Assembly (NCBI GenBank): GCA_031472005.1
Contig: PZJY01000002.1
Location: forward strand, 62,001-126,000
DNA: 64,000 nt
DNA from: Tetracladium setigerum
Taxonomy: Eukaryota > Ascomycota > Leotiomycetes > Helotiales
Reading direction: 5' to 3'
Shown piece after piece: positions 10,446-22,009 of the stretch; within the stretch, counting starts at the first letter, position 1; each line of letters begins with the position of its first letter. The notes below the pieces were generated by a model. It was not told the origin of the DNA and searched no databases. It was given only the letters and a program-made list of their open reading frames with translations. Both the position numbers and the translations under genes were made by a program.

Positions 10446-11949
10446 TTATCCGTGGCATGCACCAGCCCAGACCGTCGTGGTTTGGAATATAGTTGACGTG
10501 AATATCGGTTCGTTTGGATACGCTGTGATAATTGAAGCTAGGCGCTGAACAGATGTCTCAGTATTGTAATCCAAGCCAAAAATTGTCGACACCGTCGTTC
10601 TAGAAGCGAAACTAGAGCTTGAAGCTGTGGCTGTACTTGCTAGGCTCGAAGTCATTGACGGGGTGATGTAGGTTTTGGATGTCGTAGCTAAGGATGCAGA
10701 AGACGAGTTTTGAAGTGTAGCAACGTCACTATCCTCTAGCCTGTGAAGCAAGCTCCCCCATCCTAAACCGTCGTAGTGACCGCTTCCTTCTCCCCACGAT
10801 CCTCCACCACCCTCAAATCCACCCATTTTCATAAGGGTGTAGTTCCTATAGCTCTCAGTCCAAGGAGCATCAAGGCCTTTGATTTGAGAGAAATGACTGT
10901 ATATCAGCTCCCAGGTCGGGCGGTATCCACCGCGGGCTGTGGAGCTTATTTCGGTGTAATGTTGAATGTTGTTGGTATACGATTCAAACGGAACTTCGTG
11001 ACCTAAATTATAGCGAGCAAAATACTCGGCTCTTGAGAAATGGAGTCAGAATTGGTTGTGGTTGGTTGGAGAGGAGACAAACGTACCCCTTCAGGAATCG
11101 ATTGTCATCAAACCCGAACAAGTCTTCTCCTTGATTCCAAGCCTGTTGACAAATAGCCGCAACCAGCTGCCAATCTAGAGCAGAATGCCCTTGATCACGT
11201 CCAGACTCTTGTCCTTGCCCTAGAGGCTTGCCAGTTTCCGGTTCCGTCACAATGTTCGAAACTGCTTTGAGAATTGCACCATTACCCTCCCCAGTCTTGT
11301 AGTAATTAATGCCGAAATCATACAAGGTTTTATCATCAGTCAGGACCCCTATAGCAAGAACACCAGCTATATTACCGAGCTCCCAATTTGCAAAAAAATG
11401 CAAGACGTTGTGTTGAGAGCCTGCTTCATGCCTCAAAAACGTCATGTGTTTAGGCAGGAAAACCTTCTTGTACATGTCGACAAATATGGCGAGAGAATTC
11501 ATGGCGAAAGGTGGATAATCTCGCAATAGTTCGGCGGCATTGACAAGTTGGTAGCCTTGCAAGCCAGCAGTGAGGAACTGATCATCAGTAGCGTCCAGAT
11601 CAGTTAGAGTCGATCCCCAAGATGTAAGAATAGCGGCAGCAGCGTCAGCAAAGGTGTTATCATCTGTGAGTTTCCAGCGGAGAGCGAGATTAAATGCAGC
11701 AGCAGCATCATGCCACAGAAAGTCACCGTTAACAGGACGCGATACATAGGGCACAGCCTTAGGAGTATAAGATGATTGTCCGAACGGGATACTGGTGAGC
11801 TTTTTCCATGAACCAAGCCATGGTTCCTTCTTTTCTTCGAGTTTGGTTTTGATGCGGGATATGTCAACATCAGTAACCAGAAGTCCAGGATGGACGAAGA
11901 TAGAGAAGACAGGAATGACGAAAAGCAAGGAGCACAGCAAGCGACGCAT
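10446..11949 (-). CDS. Secreted alginate-lyase-superfamily polysaccharide lyase
   Basis: Two exons (11087-11949, 10446-11031) encode 482 aa. A signal peptide (RRLLCSLLFVIPVFSIF) precedes HPGLLVTDVDISRIK, the usual first motif of the alginate lyase (alpha/alpha-toroid) superfamily. Further landmarks are NVLHFFANWELGNIAGVLAI and ESGRDQGHSALDWQLVAAIC, holding the conserved Asn/Trp and Arg-Asp-Gln-Gly-His residues, then WNQGEDLFGFDDNR and AEYFARYNLGHEVPF. These enzymes cleave uronic-acid-containing polysaccharides by beta-elimination. The last 100 residues are Ser/Thr-rich, look like an O-glycosylated linker and have no binding module after them. Nearness to a sugar-acid cluster may be meaningful or chance. 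The exact substrate is unknown. Confidence 0.82.
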
Positions 11950-12657
11950 GCTTAAAGATTCAGAGGCCCGAAAGAGTGACTAGAAGTAAGTGGAAAAGGT
12001 TGATAGGAAAAGAGAGAATGTGATCTGAGCCCTAGCGAAATTTATGCTACTCTCGAGGAAGAGGCCAAAAAGTTAAATGGACACGAGAATAATACAGAAA
12101 GATATAGAAGAAGATCCTTCTGTTCTGCCATATCAGCGTAGGATCATTGCCGTTTCCAAGAAACAAATATCGTTTCATATGAAATTAGAGTTGATAGGTG
12201 ACGGGAAGCGAGTCCGGTACCTGGATCCAGTATGGGGAAACCCTCAATTTGCTTACTTGTTCGTCCCATGATTCGGGGAAAGGCTAATCGGATTTGGTAG
12301 TTACTCCGTACATACGTAGGTACAGCGGTTAAGGATGGTAGATTTTATGGGTCTATGGGTAGGGGTGAGTTTGATGATACCATTCCTAAAGGGGTTGTTT
12401 TTCTGCCGAGTGTAAACAAAGCACACAGAGATTGCGCGGCGTATTACCCCTTTAAGTTTAAACAGTAGTTAGAATACACCTGCCCCTAGACCCATGAAAT
12501 CTACCATTGCGTGGTGGAAGAACGTAGTCAATGGCTCCTTGAACGCGAGATTTTACCGCAGTGGCCGTGGCTTGCAAGGTATCTGGGAGCTGTCGTCGTC
12601 TGGGGATGCTACACCAAGTCGCAACTATACTATGCAACGAATTTTTTTCATGAAAAA

Positions 12658-12673
12658 CCCTAACCCTAAACCC
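12658..12673. repeat. Short interstitial telomere-like tract
   Basis: CCCTAACCCTAAACCC contains two exact CCCTAA units, the complement of the fungal TTAGGG telomere repeat, plus one variant. It is short and could be chance. Confidence 0.45.
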
Positions 12674-12702
12674 AAATAAAATAAAATTGATCCTTCCGGT
12701 TC

Positions 12703-12723
12703 CGATCCCGATCCCGATCCCGG
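12703..12723. repeat. GATCCC microsatellite
   Basis: Three and a half copies of the hexamer CGATCC, 30 bp after the telomere-like tract. Confidence 0.8.
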
Positions 12724-12899
12724 TCTTGGCTGTGGGATGTTGCCTCCAGTTATTAGTCTCCCAATCAATCATATTACTGCAATGGCTTCTCATCAATCAT
12801 ATTCTCTGGGGATTTGCTCTAACACTGTGTCTTTCATCTCCACACTTCTTTGCACTCTATAATAGCTCCATCTGTACAAAAAAACAACAACGAACTCCA

Positions 12900-13960
12900 C
12901 CCAAACCCCAATATCACATCTGGGCCGAATGTTTACGATGTCATCATTGTTGGGGGTGGTATTGTGACCACTAATAGCGCCAGAAAAGCCACTGAGATTG
13001 CTAGAATTCTAGCAGTTGAATCTGAAAGCTGTCTAGGAGGAGCTGTCACGCACCGGGATATTTTGTCCTACTGTGGCCTCTATAATCTTGGAGGAACACC
13101 CGGGGTTATAGCCCAAGAAGTGTCAGAAAAAGCTTAGGACATGTCAGGAATTGGTAAAGTGCCAAAATATCTGTCAGATACGGAAACCACGGAATGGTCA
13201 ATATGGGTTCGCTAGGGACCAGATTTGGGGACATTCCGCACACTGTAACTCATAGATCGTCTGAATGGAGAGTAGTCATTTTGGCGGCCAAGAAGGAGGT
13301 TCCACAATTAGCAAAAATGATACCCAAGAACGAGTCGGTGTTGATACGGCTCCCAGAGTCTGGAGACGTTTGCGCGTTTTTGGCATCGGCTGCTTACGAC
13401 GCAACAGACAAAGCTGGCATCACTTCGTGTGGCGGAGAGGTCTGGAAGACAGCAGGCCCAGATGTATCTGAAAATTCCTGCGCGCTGTTCCAGGGCATGA
13501 ATGAGTGTATTTGGTTTCGTCGGTACCAAACTTCAGTACACGGGAGTCGCGACACGTCAATCTGAATATCAACTGGCAGGTGACGACGCAATGGAAAACC
13601 GACGATTCGAAGATGTCATTGACATTGGTGCATAGGGCTTTTAGTATCACGACAGTACCCATGAGAGCTGGGCAAGCACATTCAAGTAAATTCCAGGCCT
13701 GACATTTGATATTCCACTACGCTGCTTGAAAAGTGTCGATACGCCAAATCTCTTTTCGGCGGGACGATGTGTTGACGGGAATCAATGGGCTGGAAGTTCA
13801 ATGAGGCGCTGGCGACAGTAGAAGCTGCAAGGGACAGCTGCAACATTGGTAGCTCTCAAAGGAGAAGAAGGTTGGAAGGTGGAGGAAGTTCAGGCTTGTG
13901 TACGGAAGCATGGTGCACTGCTGAACCATTCTCAACTTTCCCGACGGCCCTGGAATTGAT
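12900..13960 (+). pseudogene. Decayed FAD-dependent oxidoreductase (FAD_oxidored family)
   Basis: Pieces of one protein can be read in all three frames, in the correct order. First comes VYDVIIVGGGI (dinucleotide-binding motif) with ESCLGGAVTHRDILSYCGLY. Next is NMGSLGTRFGDIP and then SVLIRLPESGDVCAFLASAA (13194-13565). Next come LAGDDAMENRRFEDVIDIGA and finally LFSAGRCVDGNQWAGSS near 13760. In-frame stops, lost segments and several shifts separate these blocks. The family has FAD-linked fumarate-reductase/thiamine-type folds with often unknown substrates. Unlike the single-base-deletion genes elsewhere in the window, this locus shows nonsense codons and lost sequence and is truly dead. Confidence 0.75.
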
Positions 13961-14561
13961 AAAGCGCTATAGATATATCTAGCATAGACTTGCAAGTTGT
14001 AACTTAGGTTTCCATAGCACGAGGGACCGGTCTCATGTGTATTGAAAACGTTATTTTCTAAATTGTTTCAATCATTATAGTCATCGCCGAATATTTCTTG
14101 GCATGCAAATACATCATTGATACTCACAATGGGAAAACATAAGTTCGTTAAGGGCTCCTGAGTCCTGTACGTCACAGAGGTTATCCAATACGGCTCGCTC
14201 GATGATGTAATAAATCGATACTAGACTAGCCTTATATGTAAGAAAGGAAATAGTAGGCAGGCTGGTATTGGTAGATTTATTAAGTATTTAGAATGTACAG
14301 TACTTCGAAGTAGGTACTTTTTTCTTGATACTAGCTAGCTCTTAAGGGCAATCGTAGCCTTAGACTGCATCTTTTTGAAGTTTTGAACTCTCGGGCTTGC
14401 CAACAACTCACAATGATCTTTCATCTCTTACTTCAAGGCAACAGAGTAGGTGGTAGCTTAGGTAATGTATTCCTTCCTCTTCCTGGATACGTCTTGGCGC
14501 CCAGGTTGAAGAATTCCTCAGATTTGCCGTGAAATATTGATGTAGCTCCCACCCCGCACTC

Positions 14562-14579
14562 CTCGGAAAGGTAGCCGAG
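14562..14579. promoter_or_regulatory. CTCGG-N8-CCGAG inverted repeat, candidate Zn2Cys6 site
   Basis: Perfect 5-bp arms spaced by 8 bp form a CGG/CCG inverted repeat, the class of site bound by dimeric Zn(II)2Cys6 regulators. It lies about 200 bp upstream of the TATA box of the dioxygenase gene. Function is inferred. Confidence 0.4.
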
Positions 14580-14772
14580 GGAGCAACATTCAGCAGGCGG
14601 GTAAAACTTTACCCCTTGGGCAGATGCCCCAGTCCAGATTCTACCGCGAGCGCGATCAACTACCGCGACCTTCTCCCAGAGCTTGAAAACCACGCGATGA
14701 GGGGTAGGGGCGGGCGACTCAGTGGCGCTCGATTTGCAATCGGCATTCACTTCTTTTGCTTCTGTTCCCAGT

Positions 14773-14778
14773 ATATAA
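14773..14778 (+). promoter_or_regulatory. TATA box of the dioxygenase gene
   Basis: TATAAA within GTATATAAACAAACC, about 200 bp before the ATG and followed by a CT-rich leader typical of strongly expressed fungal genes. Confidence 0.55.
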
Positions 14779-14975
14779 ACAAACCGGGCATCTTCGTCAA
14801 ATAACAATAATCCCAGAGTCCTCTTTCCATTCAAATCCATTCGCACAACCATCACGAGATAATTAGTCCTCGAGCATATCAATCTTTCTTCCCCCTCCTT
14901 CCCAAAAACCGGTCTCAACCCCTCCCCGCAATACACTACACACAACACAACACAACACAATTATATAACACCACC

Positions 14976-16024
14976 ATGGGTCTCGACGGCACCAACAACA
15001 CCAATGGCGCTCATAGCCAGAGCAAGCCCAAAACCAACAAATTCGATCCCGACTTCACTGCGCACGTCATCAGCTTGATGAGTCCCGAGACCAAACCTAG
15101 ACATCGAGAAGTTCTTGGTTCTTTGATTTCGCATCTGCACGACTTCTGCCGGGATATCGAACTCACCCAGGACGAATGGATTCTCGGCGTGAATTTCATC
15201 AATTCCATTGGCCAGGCATACAGGAAGAACAGAAATGAAGCGTGGCGGGTCTGCGATGTTCTTGGTGTTGAATCGTAAGTCTAGAAACATTCGACGGGCA
15301 GAATCTTGTGGCTAATAGTATATGTTCCCTTCCCTCCAGTCTCGTCGATGAAATCAACCACAAACTCGTTACCGACCAAGGCATCTCCCCCACATCCTCC
15401 GCCATTCTAGGTCCTTTCTGGTCCCCCGAAACCCCATTCCGAGACCTGGGTTCAAGCGTAGTCCAAGATATGCCCAAAGATGGCCAGCTCACCTATTTCC
15501 ACGGTGTTATCAAGGATGCTGAGACCGATATTGGAATCCCAGGTGCCGTCTTCGACATGTGGCAAGCCAGCACCAACGGCAAATACGACACCTTCGACCC
15601 CGAGAACCAGAGCCGCCACAATCTTCGTGGAAAGTTCCGCACGGACAAGGACGGGAAATTCTGGTTCTACTGCCTCAAACCTACCGAGTACGCGATTGAC
15701 ACTTCTGGTCCTTCTGGAGATCTGCTTCAGATCATGGGTCGCCATGCGCACCGTCCTGCTCACATCCACATAATGGTCACGCATGACGATTTCGTCGGTG
15801 TGACGGCACAGTTGTACCCCAGAGACGACCCATATTTGGAGACGGATACCGTTTGCGCTGTCAAGGATGATTTGCTCTTGGACTTCGTCCCTATCAAAGA
15901 TGAGCCCAATGGTGCCATTCTTGATGTCGAGTACAACGTTCGTGTGTTGCAGAAGAAATACAAGCCTGACAACAAGATGATCATGGGCAATGCAAATGGC
16001 GAAAAGGCGCTTGAGAAGCCATAG
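14976..16024 (+). CDS. Intradiol ring-cleavage dioxygenase (catechol/hydroxyquinol type)
   Basis: Two exons (14976-15274, 15340-16024) give 327 aa. The enzyme opens a catechol or hydroxyquinol ring between the hydroxyls using Fe(III) and O2, a central step in lignin- and plant-phenol breakdown. Iron ligands of the family are all in place: Y182 (NGKYDTFD), Y217 (KPTEYAI), H241 and H243 (RPAHIHIMV). The N-terminal helical dimerisation domain (residues 25-120) is of the catechol/hydroxyquinol 1,2-dioxygenase type rather than protocatechuate 3,4-dioxygenase. LGPFWSPE and GAVFDMWQAS are further landmarks. The start has a strong context (CACCATGGG). Its upstream region carries a TATA box and a CGG inverted repeat, consistent with inducible control. 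Confidence 0.93.
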
Positions 16025-18275
16025 GCTCGGACAAGGATGAAAAGTTGACGCTTCTACAAGACCATCTGAGGATGGCATTCACGTTTTCGGAGCATTTCAC
16101 CTGTGTATATAAGGTAGTCCATCTCATAGGGACTGGAGTTTTTGGCGATACATTCATGTTACTTAAAAGCCTTAGGTTAACCTGTTTATTTTATAATTTT
16201 ACTTTTCCTTAGGAAGTTCTTAGTGTCCACCCGCTACAAGTGATGGCTAATAAACTCTAAGATACTCTACCAAAATCCAAAAGCAAAGCCATACAGCTAA
16301 GTTGGCACGCAATTGATACTTCTCTTCTGGCGTTCCAAACTCCACATTCGTTAAACTTTGCATGAACAAAGTTCATGTTACGCTAGGATGTAGTCGAGTT
16401 GGGTAGTGATTTGGGCTCATAACCCACAAACCCATACCTTCGCACATACCCTCCTCCTTGCACATTATGCTAGCGGATCTACGTCCTCCCATCTTCCACA
16501 CCAGAAAATGCTTTAAATTTCAAGTTTCTTGGCCCAACTTTTTATGTTACTGCTGGTAGGATCAGGATGAAAGACAAGAGGACGGTTATTTCGAACTAGA
16601 GGATGATAGGCGCTGGGAGCCCTCAACAGAGAAGAGTTGGGTTCTTTCTCTTGTATTTGGGTGAAGAAGGTTTCTTGTGTCTGGTTAGAAAATATAAGTG
16701 AAGACGTGGTGATCGAAACCAATCCAAGGATTTTGGTAAACAAATATTACAAGCCAAACAAAACGCTGGTTGGTCAAAAAGTTGAGAGATTGACAGAAGG
16801 GGTTGAGAACTTGAGAACATGATGCCGCATGGATAGGAAACAATGCTTAGAATTCTAAGCAATCCTTATTTCTTGATCAATCGCTGAATTTAAGGTGCTG
16901 GACTGTAGTTTCTATTATCAACCAGTTCGTATCATTGTTGGTGTTGAATGTTGATGGAGCACACCACAAGTCGCAAGCCTTTCCGAAAGGAGGCATAAAA
17001 TGAGCAGGTGGGGCAGTAGCACCCTCTCGAGTTTAGGCCAAAGACATCAAAAGGAACGAATTCGCTGTTTAAAGGAAAAGTCCCCTCTGTTTACTTCTTT
17101 AAGAACAGGAACAGCACAAATAATCATCCTTCTGCACAAGTTTCCATCACTTTGGGCTGCTCCGACATCTGGTTGCCGAAGGAAAATTCAACAAGTGAGA
17201 ATTGCGATGCAAGTAAACAATTTACGAAGAGGTAATCGCATCTCACCTATTATTTTAGATAATCACTGACAACATTCAAGATCGGCCGGCCGATTCATGA
17301 AGTTGGCGCAAAAGCAGAAGGTCAAAGGATTGCCGTCGCCCAAGATGTTAGTTACTCTTGAGGGGGGAATTTAGCGCCAACCAAACCAGGCCACAACTAC
17401 AACCCATTACAAAATTTCAAGCTTTTGAAATGATGGCGGAAGCATATTGCAAATGACAGTACAATGCCTTCATATTGTTGTTGTTCACTATGGAGGAATT
17501 CGATCAAATCGTTAGGTTTTCTTCCAAAGTCGGCGCCAAATTTCAACAGATTCAACATTCCCATGTCTCGGTGCCTGCATATTCAACGCCAGCCGCTTCA
17601 TTGTCCACCATCCAGAAATATATAAATTCAACCTGCTCTAACGGAGACAACGGGCCCTCTGGAAGTTTGTCGATATGATGTGAAATCAGCCAGGGTTTTG
17701 AGGCTGCGGAAGGGGATTTCTCTCCTGATGATCCGACTAAGAGTTGGCGGTATGAATGAGAGAGTGGCATTGTACGGTACGCGGTTTTGATTTTAAAAGA
17801 ATTAATATCTACCTAACTAATCATCTCATCATCTCATTGGTGTTGAGTGGAACAAGAGGTGGCACATCGGGATTGAGAGTTCTTTGGTGTGTTTTGATGT
17901 TGATGTTTGGTAAGCAGAAATATTCGGCAAGCTGATTGATTGGGCGGGACAAGACAAGAGATGACGGCGGTTGACCTGTCACCTTGTTGTTGGCGCCCAT
18001 CCACATCCAGACCGACCCCGACTCCAACCATCAATCAATCCCCCCAATTATTCAGAATCAAACCCCCAATACCAACAACTACCCCCCGATAGAGCCTACA
18101 GCGCCACACCGCACATTTCCCCCCTCCAAGATGCGGTGATACGCCCAGGGAAACGAACGCAACGTCGCACCAATACGCACATCACACAAACCATACGCAA
18201 TACAAACACCCACCCCATGCCCCCCCTTCTTGCCTTGGGTGAGGGCGAGGGCGACGGCCACAAATACACATTACC
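16025..18275. other. 2.2-kb gene-free interval
   Basis: No open frame here has recognisable domains. The last 300 bp before 18276 are C-rich and look like the promoter and leader of the regulator gene. Confidence 0.45.
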
Positions 18276-20208
18276 ATGAGTAAACAGCATCACGGTACGG
18301 TGTGCAAGACCTGCCGCAAGCGGGGGAAGAAGTGCGACAAGCTGTTACCGGCCTGTTCGACGTGCATTGGCAAAGGAATAACATGCGAGGGATACACCTT
18401 TAGATGGTCCGGAGTAGCGAGTCGAGGGAAGCTGGCCGGCAAGAAGATTCCAGTTGCAGATGCCAAAGCCATCACAGAGAGCAGTCCCAAATCGACAACG
18501 AGTGCAGCGAGTACACCGAGCCCTGTGAATCCTCCTGCCATTCCCCTACGACAATCCAGTGCGACGGTTCCCCAAATTACATGGCCTGCCGACCAGACCG
18601 AGCATACCGAGCCGCCTTCAGAGGTGAAGGACGTTGTGGCGTTGCCAGAGGGTGTTACCTCTGCTTCCTGGGAGCACCATTCCCTTGCCACGAGTGGCCG
18701 GCATACTTTCCATGTCGAACTGCCGATCCTCGAGGATCCGGAAATCTTGGATTTAAATTTCAATACTTTGGGTGGAAACAGGGAGCTGGGATTGATGACT
18801 TCAGCCAATGCGCCAGCCGTAAACGTGCCAACGTTCTGGAAGCTCAATCGGCCGCTTGATGCCTACAACATTCCACCAGAAATCAGCTATGTTCTCGACT
18901 ACTGTATGTGCCTTGCATTCTTCTGTGAAACCTGCTCTAACGTCCACAAGTTCTTTCGGAAGTCTGCCCACGATTGTGCGTCGACATGTCCTCCCATAGC
19001 AATCCTTACAGTCAATACATTCTCCCACTTGCCATCCAAACCCCATCTCTACTCTACGCTTGTGCTTCACTGGCTGCTTGCCAGGTCAACATTCGCCTGG
19101 GCGATAGAGAACATCATATGAAGTCACTGAGGTTCAAGGGGAAGGCCATGAAGAGGCTGCAGGAATGTTTATATTCGAACGAGAGAGCTAAAGACCCTGG
19201 AACGGTGGCTACAATCTTAATGCTCTCCCTCTGTGACGTGAGCTTAATTGTCTCAATTGAAAGTAACATGCTAATAATCAAAAGATTTCTCTAGGCGGAT
19301 CAGCTGGTTTTGATGCCCATTTTCTTGGAGCGAAGAGACTGATAGACATGCGGGGAAGCCAGAAAAGCCCGGGGAATTTTGTTGAGCAATATATCGCGTG
19401 GTACGTCACACATTTGGCATTTGGTGATTCTCAAAGCTCATATTTCCTATAGGCTTGACACTATGGCAGCAGCATCAAGTTTTCGGAAGCCCATCTTCTC
19501 TGCGACTGAGATAGCTGATTGGACCTCGTCTCCTGACTCTTCCGAGGTTAAAGGCTGGAGCTATGATGTGTTTCCATGCCCTGTTGATCACTTTTTGATT
19601 ATCAACGAAATCGTTGAGCTTTACAAGTCTCAGCAAGATCCAAGGCAACCCACAGCAGAGGTGCTGGACAAGGCTAAGGCATGCAAGGAACGCATTTTGG
19701 GCCTTCCAATGCAGCTTGAACGAGACGAGTACTGGCTCCACCTGACTGAAGCGTATCGCTTTTCTATCGTTATATATTTGATGCGTCTCTTCAATATTGT
19801 AAATGATGTACGTACATACTCCTCCTTTCCATTACTTCCAACATCTATCCGGAAATAGCGACTACAACGAAACATAATTCCTTGCATGGAAAATCACTAA
19901 CTTTTGCTCAGGTAAATGAAATTGCCTGGCTCACAGGAAGTGTATTCCATCACGCTAATTCTACAGAGCCCTTGACTGGATGGGCCGACCAGATGCTCTG
20001 GCCTTTATTTCACGCTGCCCTAGAGGTCAGAGACGACGTCAGAAAACAATGGACTCGTGATCGATCAAAGGAGATGCTGCAATCGGGAGGATTTCGAAAT
20101 GTCGAAACCGCTATGGAGATTCTGGAGAGGGTCTGGGCAAGCGGGAAAACCACGAATTACGTGGAGATTTTCTCAGGGGATGGGAGTGGCTCTCTGTTAT
20201 TTGTGTAG
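18276..20208 (+). CDS. Zn(II)2Cys6 transcription factor with Fungal_trans_2-like domain
   Basis: Five exons (18276-18903, 18951-19237, 19285-19400, 19453-19807, 19912-20208) give 560 aa. The binuclear zinc cluster is C10-x2-C13-x6-C20-x6-C27-x2-C30-x6-C37, followed by a basic SRGKLAGKK segment. A Ser/Pro-rich linker follows. The C-terminal two thirds contain the sequence order of the Fungal_trans_2 type: YVLDYF, NPYSQYILPLAI, LLYACASLAACQ, then DAHFLGAKRLIDMRG. This family regulates primary metabolism or secondary-metabolite clusters; targets are unknown. It lies upstream of the PhyH-like gene and permease, which it could control, but nothing in the sequence proves this. Confidence 0.85.
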
Positions 20209-22009
20209 AAGTCCCATGATGTCGACACACTTCGAGCATTCCCAGTTGCTTGCCCTCGCTACAACATTTGAAACTGGGCTCCTGGAAACGAACGTCGCAA
20301 TCTTTCTATCCTTCGAAACAACTTGCACCATCTTTTGGAGTATGGACCATCTCACTGATGGTTTCCCTCCAGCGAGGATTGAGTCACTTTGGGGATTGGA
20401 CAGTCACGATTATCTTTCGGAGAGGATCTCCGAGAGAGGAGAATATCACACTTGTGAATTGGGGGTTTACTGGTGTTTCGGGGTTACTATGCTCGTCAAT
20501 TCCGTCACAAGGAACTCCCTCGCAGCTTCGCCCGGTCCGATATTCAAAATAGGAATCGGATGAGACCCGATGGTTTACCAGCAAACAGCGCCAGTCTACT
20601 GCGCCTCCCATTGATCATCCTGGTCGGCTTATGATCTTGGACTTTATGAAAGCTTTCTCACACACAAAGCAGTACGCTTACATCCCAACAAATCTCTCGA
20701 AGCTGTTCAACAATTATGATGAGCATCTCCTGCTTATTCACGGCACTAAACTGTCCTCGTTTTTATTGAAATTGCTTCGCTTGCTATTTGTGGTGACAGA
20801 AATACCTCTCTCGTCACCACTTTCAGTTTCACGGGGGGTCTCACTTGGATTGTTCAAGCTGGTTGGAGGCTGGACTTTCTCGGGTGGATGTGAATACTCG
20901 AAATTTTGAAGCTCCGCAATATTTGAAAGTCCACAATCTTGCCTTTTCCGGAAGTTTAAAGTGCTTCGGTTTTAGGCGCCAATGACATCGAGGACTTGGC
21001 GATTGACCGTCTAGTTCTACTCACAATGTGTCGATACCCTTGTTCCGAGAATTCGCACTTGAGATACAGTGTTTTGGTTTGCTCTAAGAATGGTATCACA
21101 GGACTTGGGGGCTTTTCGATGTTCTTAAGGTACTCTAGAATCTACCAAAATTCAACCATGCCTGCCCAATCCTTTTCACGAAGAGCCTCTCCCTATTGAA
21201 AATTCTCAGATTCTATGAACCAGCGTGTCTTGCAGGCCGCAGTGAAATAGAATGGCCACTACCTTGACGAAGCCCGAATAGCAAACTATTAGATTTCAAA
21301 TAAAGCAGTGATTACCCATTGCTCGCTACACCTATATCTGAAGTTGACACACTATTTTAGCCAAGCTCTTCTAGATGTTGTTACCAGACCCAACCAAAAA
21401 AATAACTTGGCTCCTTTGTGGCTCTTTGCATGCAGGAAATTTCCTTCCTCGGACCACAAAGGTTTAGTGTTCTTTGTCATGTGAAAGTTCGTCCACCAAA
21501 ATGCGGCTGTAGTCATCAAGGTCATCTTGCAAGAGTATTGTTTCTTCCTGCCAGACACAATACTCCTTGAGCTGAGGGATATGAATTTCATAATAATTCA
21601 AGGTCGACTGCCATTTGACTGGCCTTTACTCAATTGCCGTGACATGCAGATTTCGGACTATTTAACGGAAGGTCTCGAGTACCTGGGTGAACACATAAGT
21701 GGCGGCATGTTCCCCACTTTCAGAAGATTCTCCATCGGGTCAATAGCTGCGGTGATCGTTGGCATACCTCCGAGGCTTGTAAAACTTCCTTTCCGGGAAA
21801 ATATCTCAGCCCTTTCGTGCATTCGAGAATATTTCGATGTCAGATTCCAAACTAACAACACATTGCCACGTGATGTGTCCTCTCTGTTAATATACTCTTT
21901 ATCGCAGTGGTATCTCGCGAATCTACATCAAAGTGCTCTGCTCCCCCCGCGCTCCTGATTGTGTAATTTCTCAGATCTTACCTGTACTCGACGCACCATC
22001 ATCGTCATC
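20209..22009 (+). other. Decayed coding region of uncertain origin
   Basis: Short plus-strand frames with protein-like composition occur at 20216-20560, about 20880-21120 and 21527-21958. They are interrupted by stops and do not join by good splice sites. Segments such as LAIDRLVLLTMCRYP and LLELRDMNFIIIQGRLPF vaguely recall leucine-rich F-box proteins of fungi. I cannot name the family. The last piece ends 52 bp before the PhyH-like start. Confidence 0.3.

Larger units (their letters stand above)
11950..12899. other. Intergenic region with low-complexity tracts
   Basis: The region contains a TACTCCGTA word (12302-12310), a short telomere-like tract (12658-12673) and a GATCCC microsatellite (12703-12723). 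No gene is visible. Confidence 0.5.
13961..14975. other. Upstream region of the ring-cleavage dioxygenase
   Basis: It contains an exact TACTTCGAAGTA palindrome (14301-14312), a CTCGG-N8-CCGAG inverted repeat (14562-14579), a TATA box (14773-14778) and a long pyrimidine-rich leader (about 14880-14970). I regard the open frame on the minus strand at 14433-14960 as spurious. Confidence 0.5.

Noticed and set aside
14433..14960. 175-codon open frame on the minus strand
   Set aside because: It lies over the TATA box and pyrimidine-rich leader of the dioxygenase, has low-complexity composition at its N-terminus and no domain.
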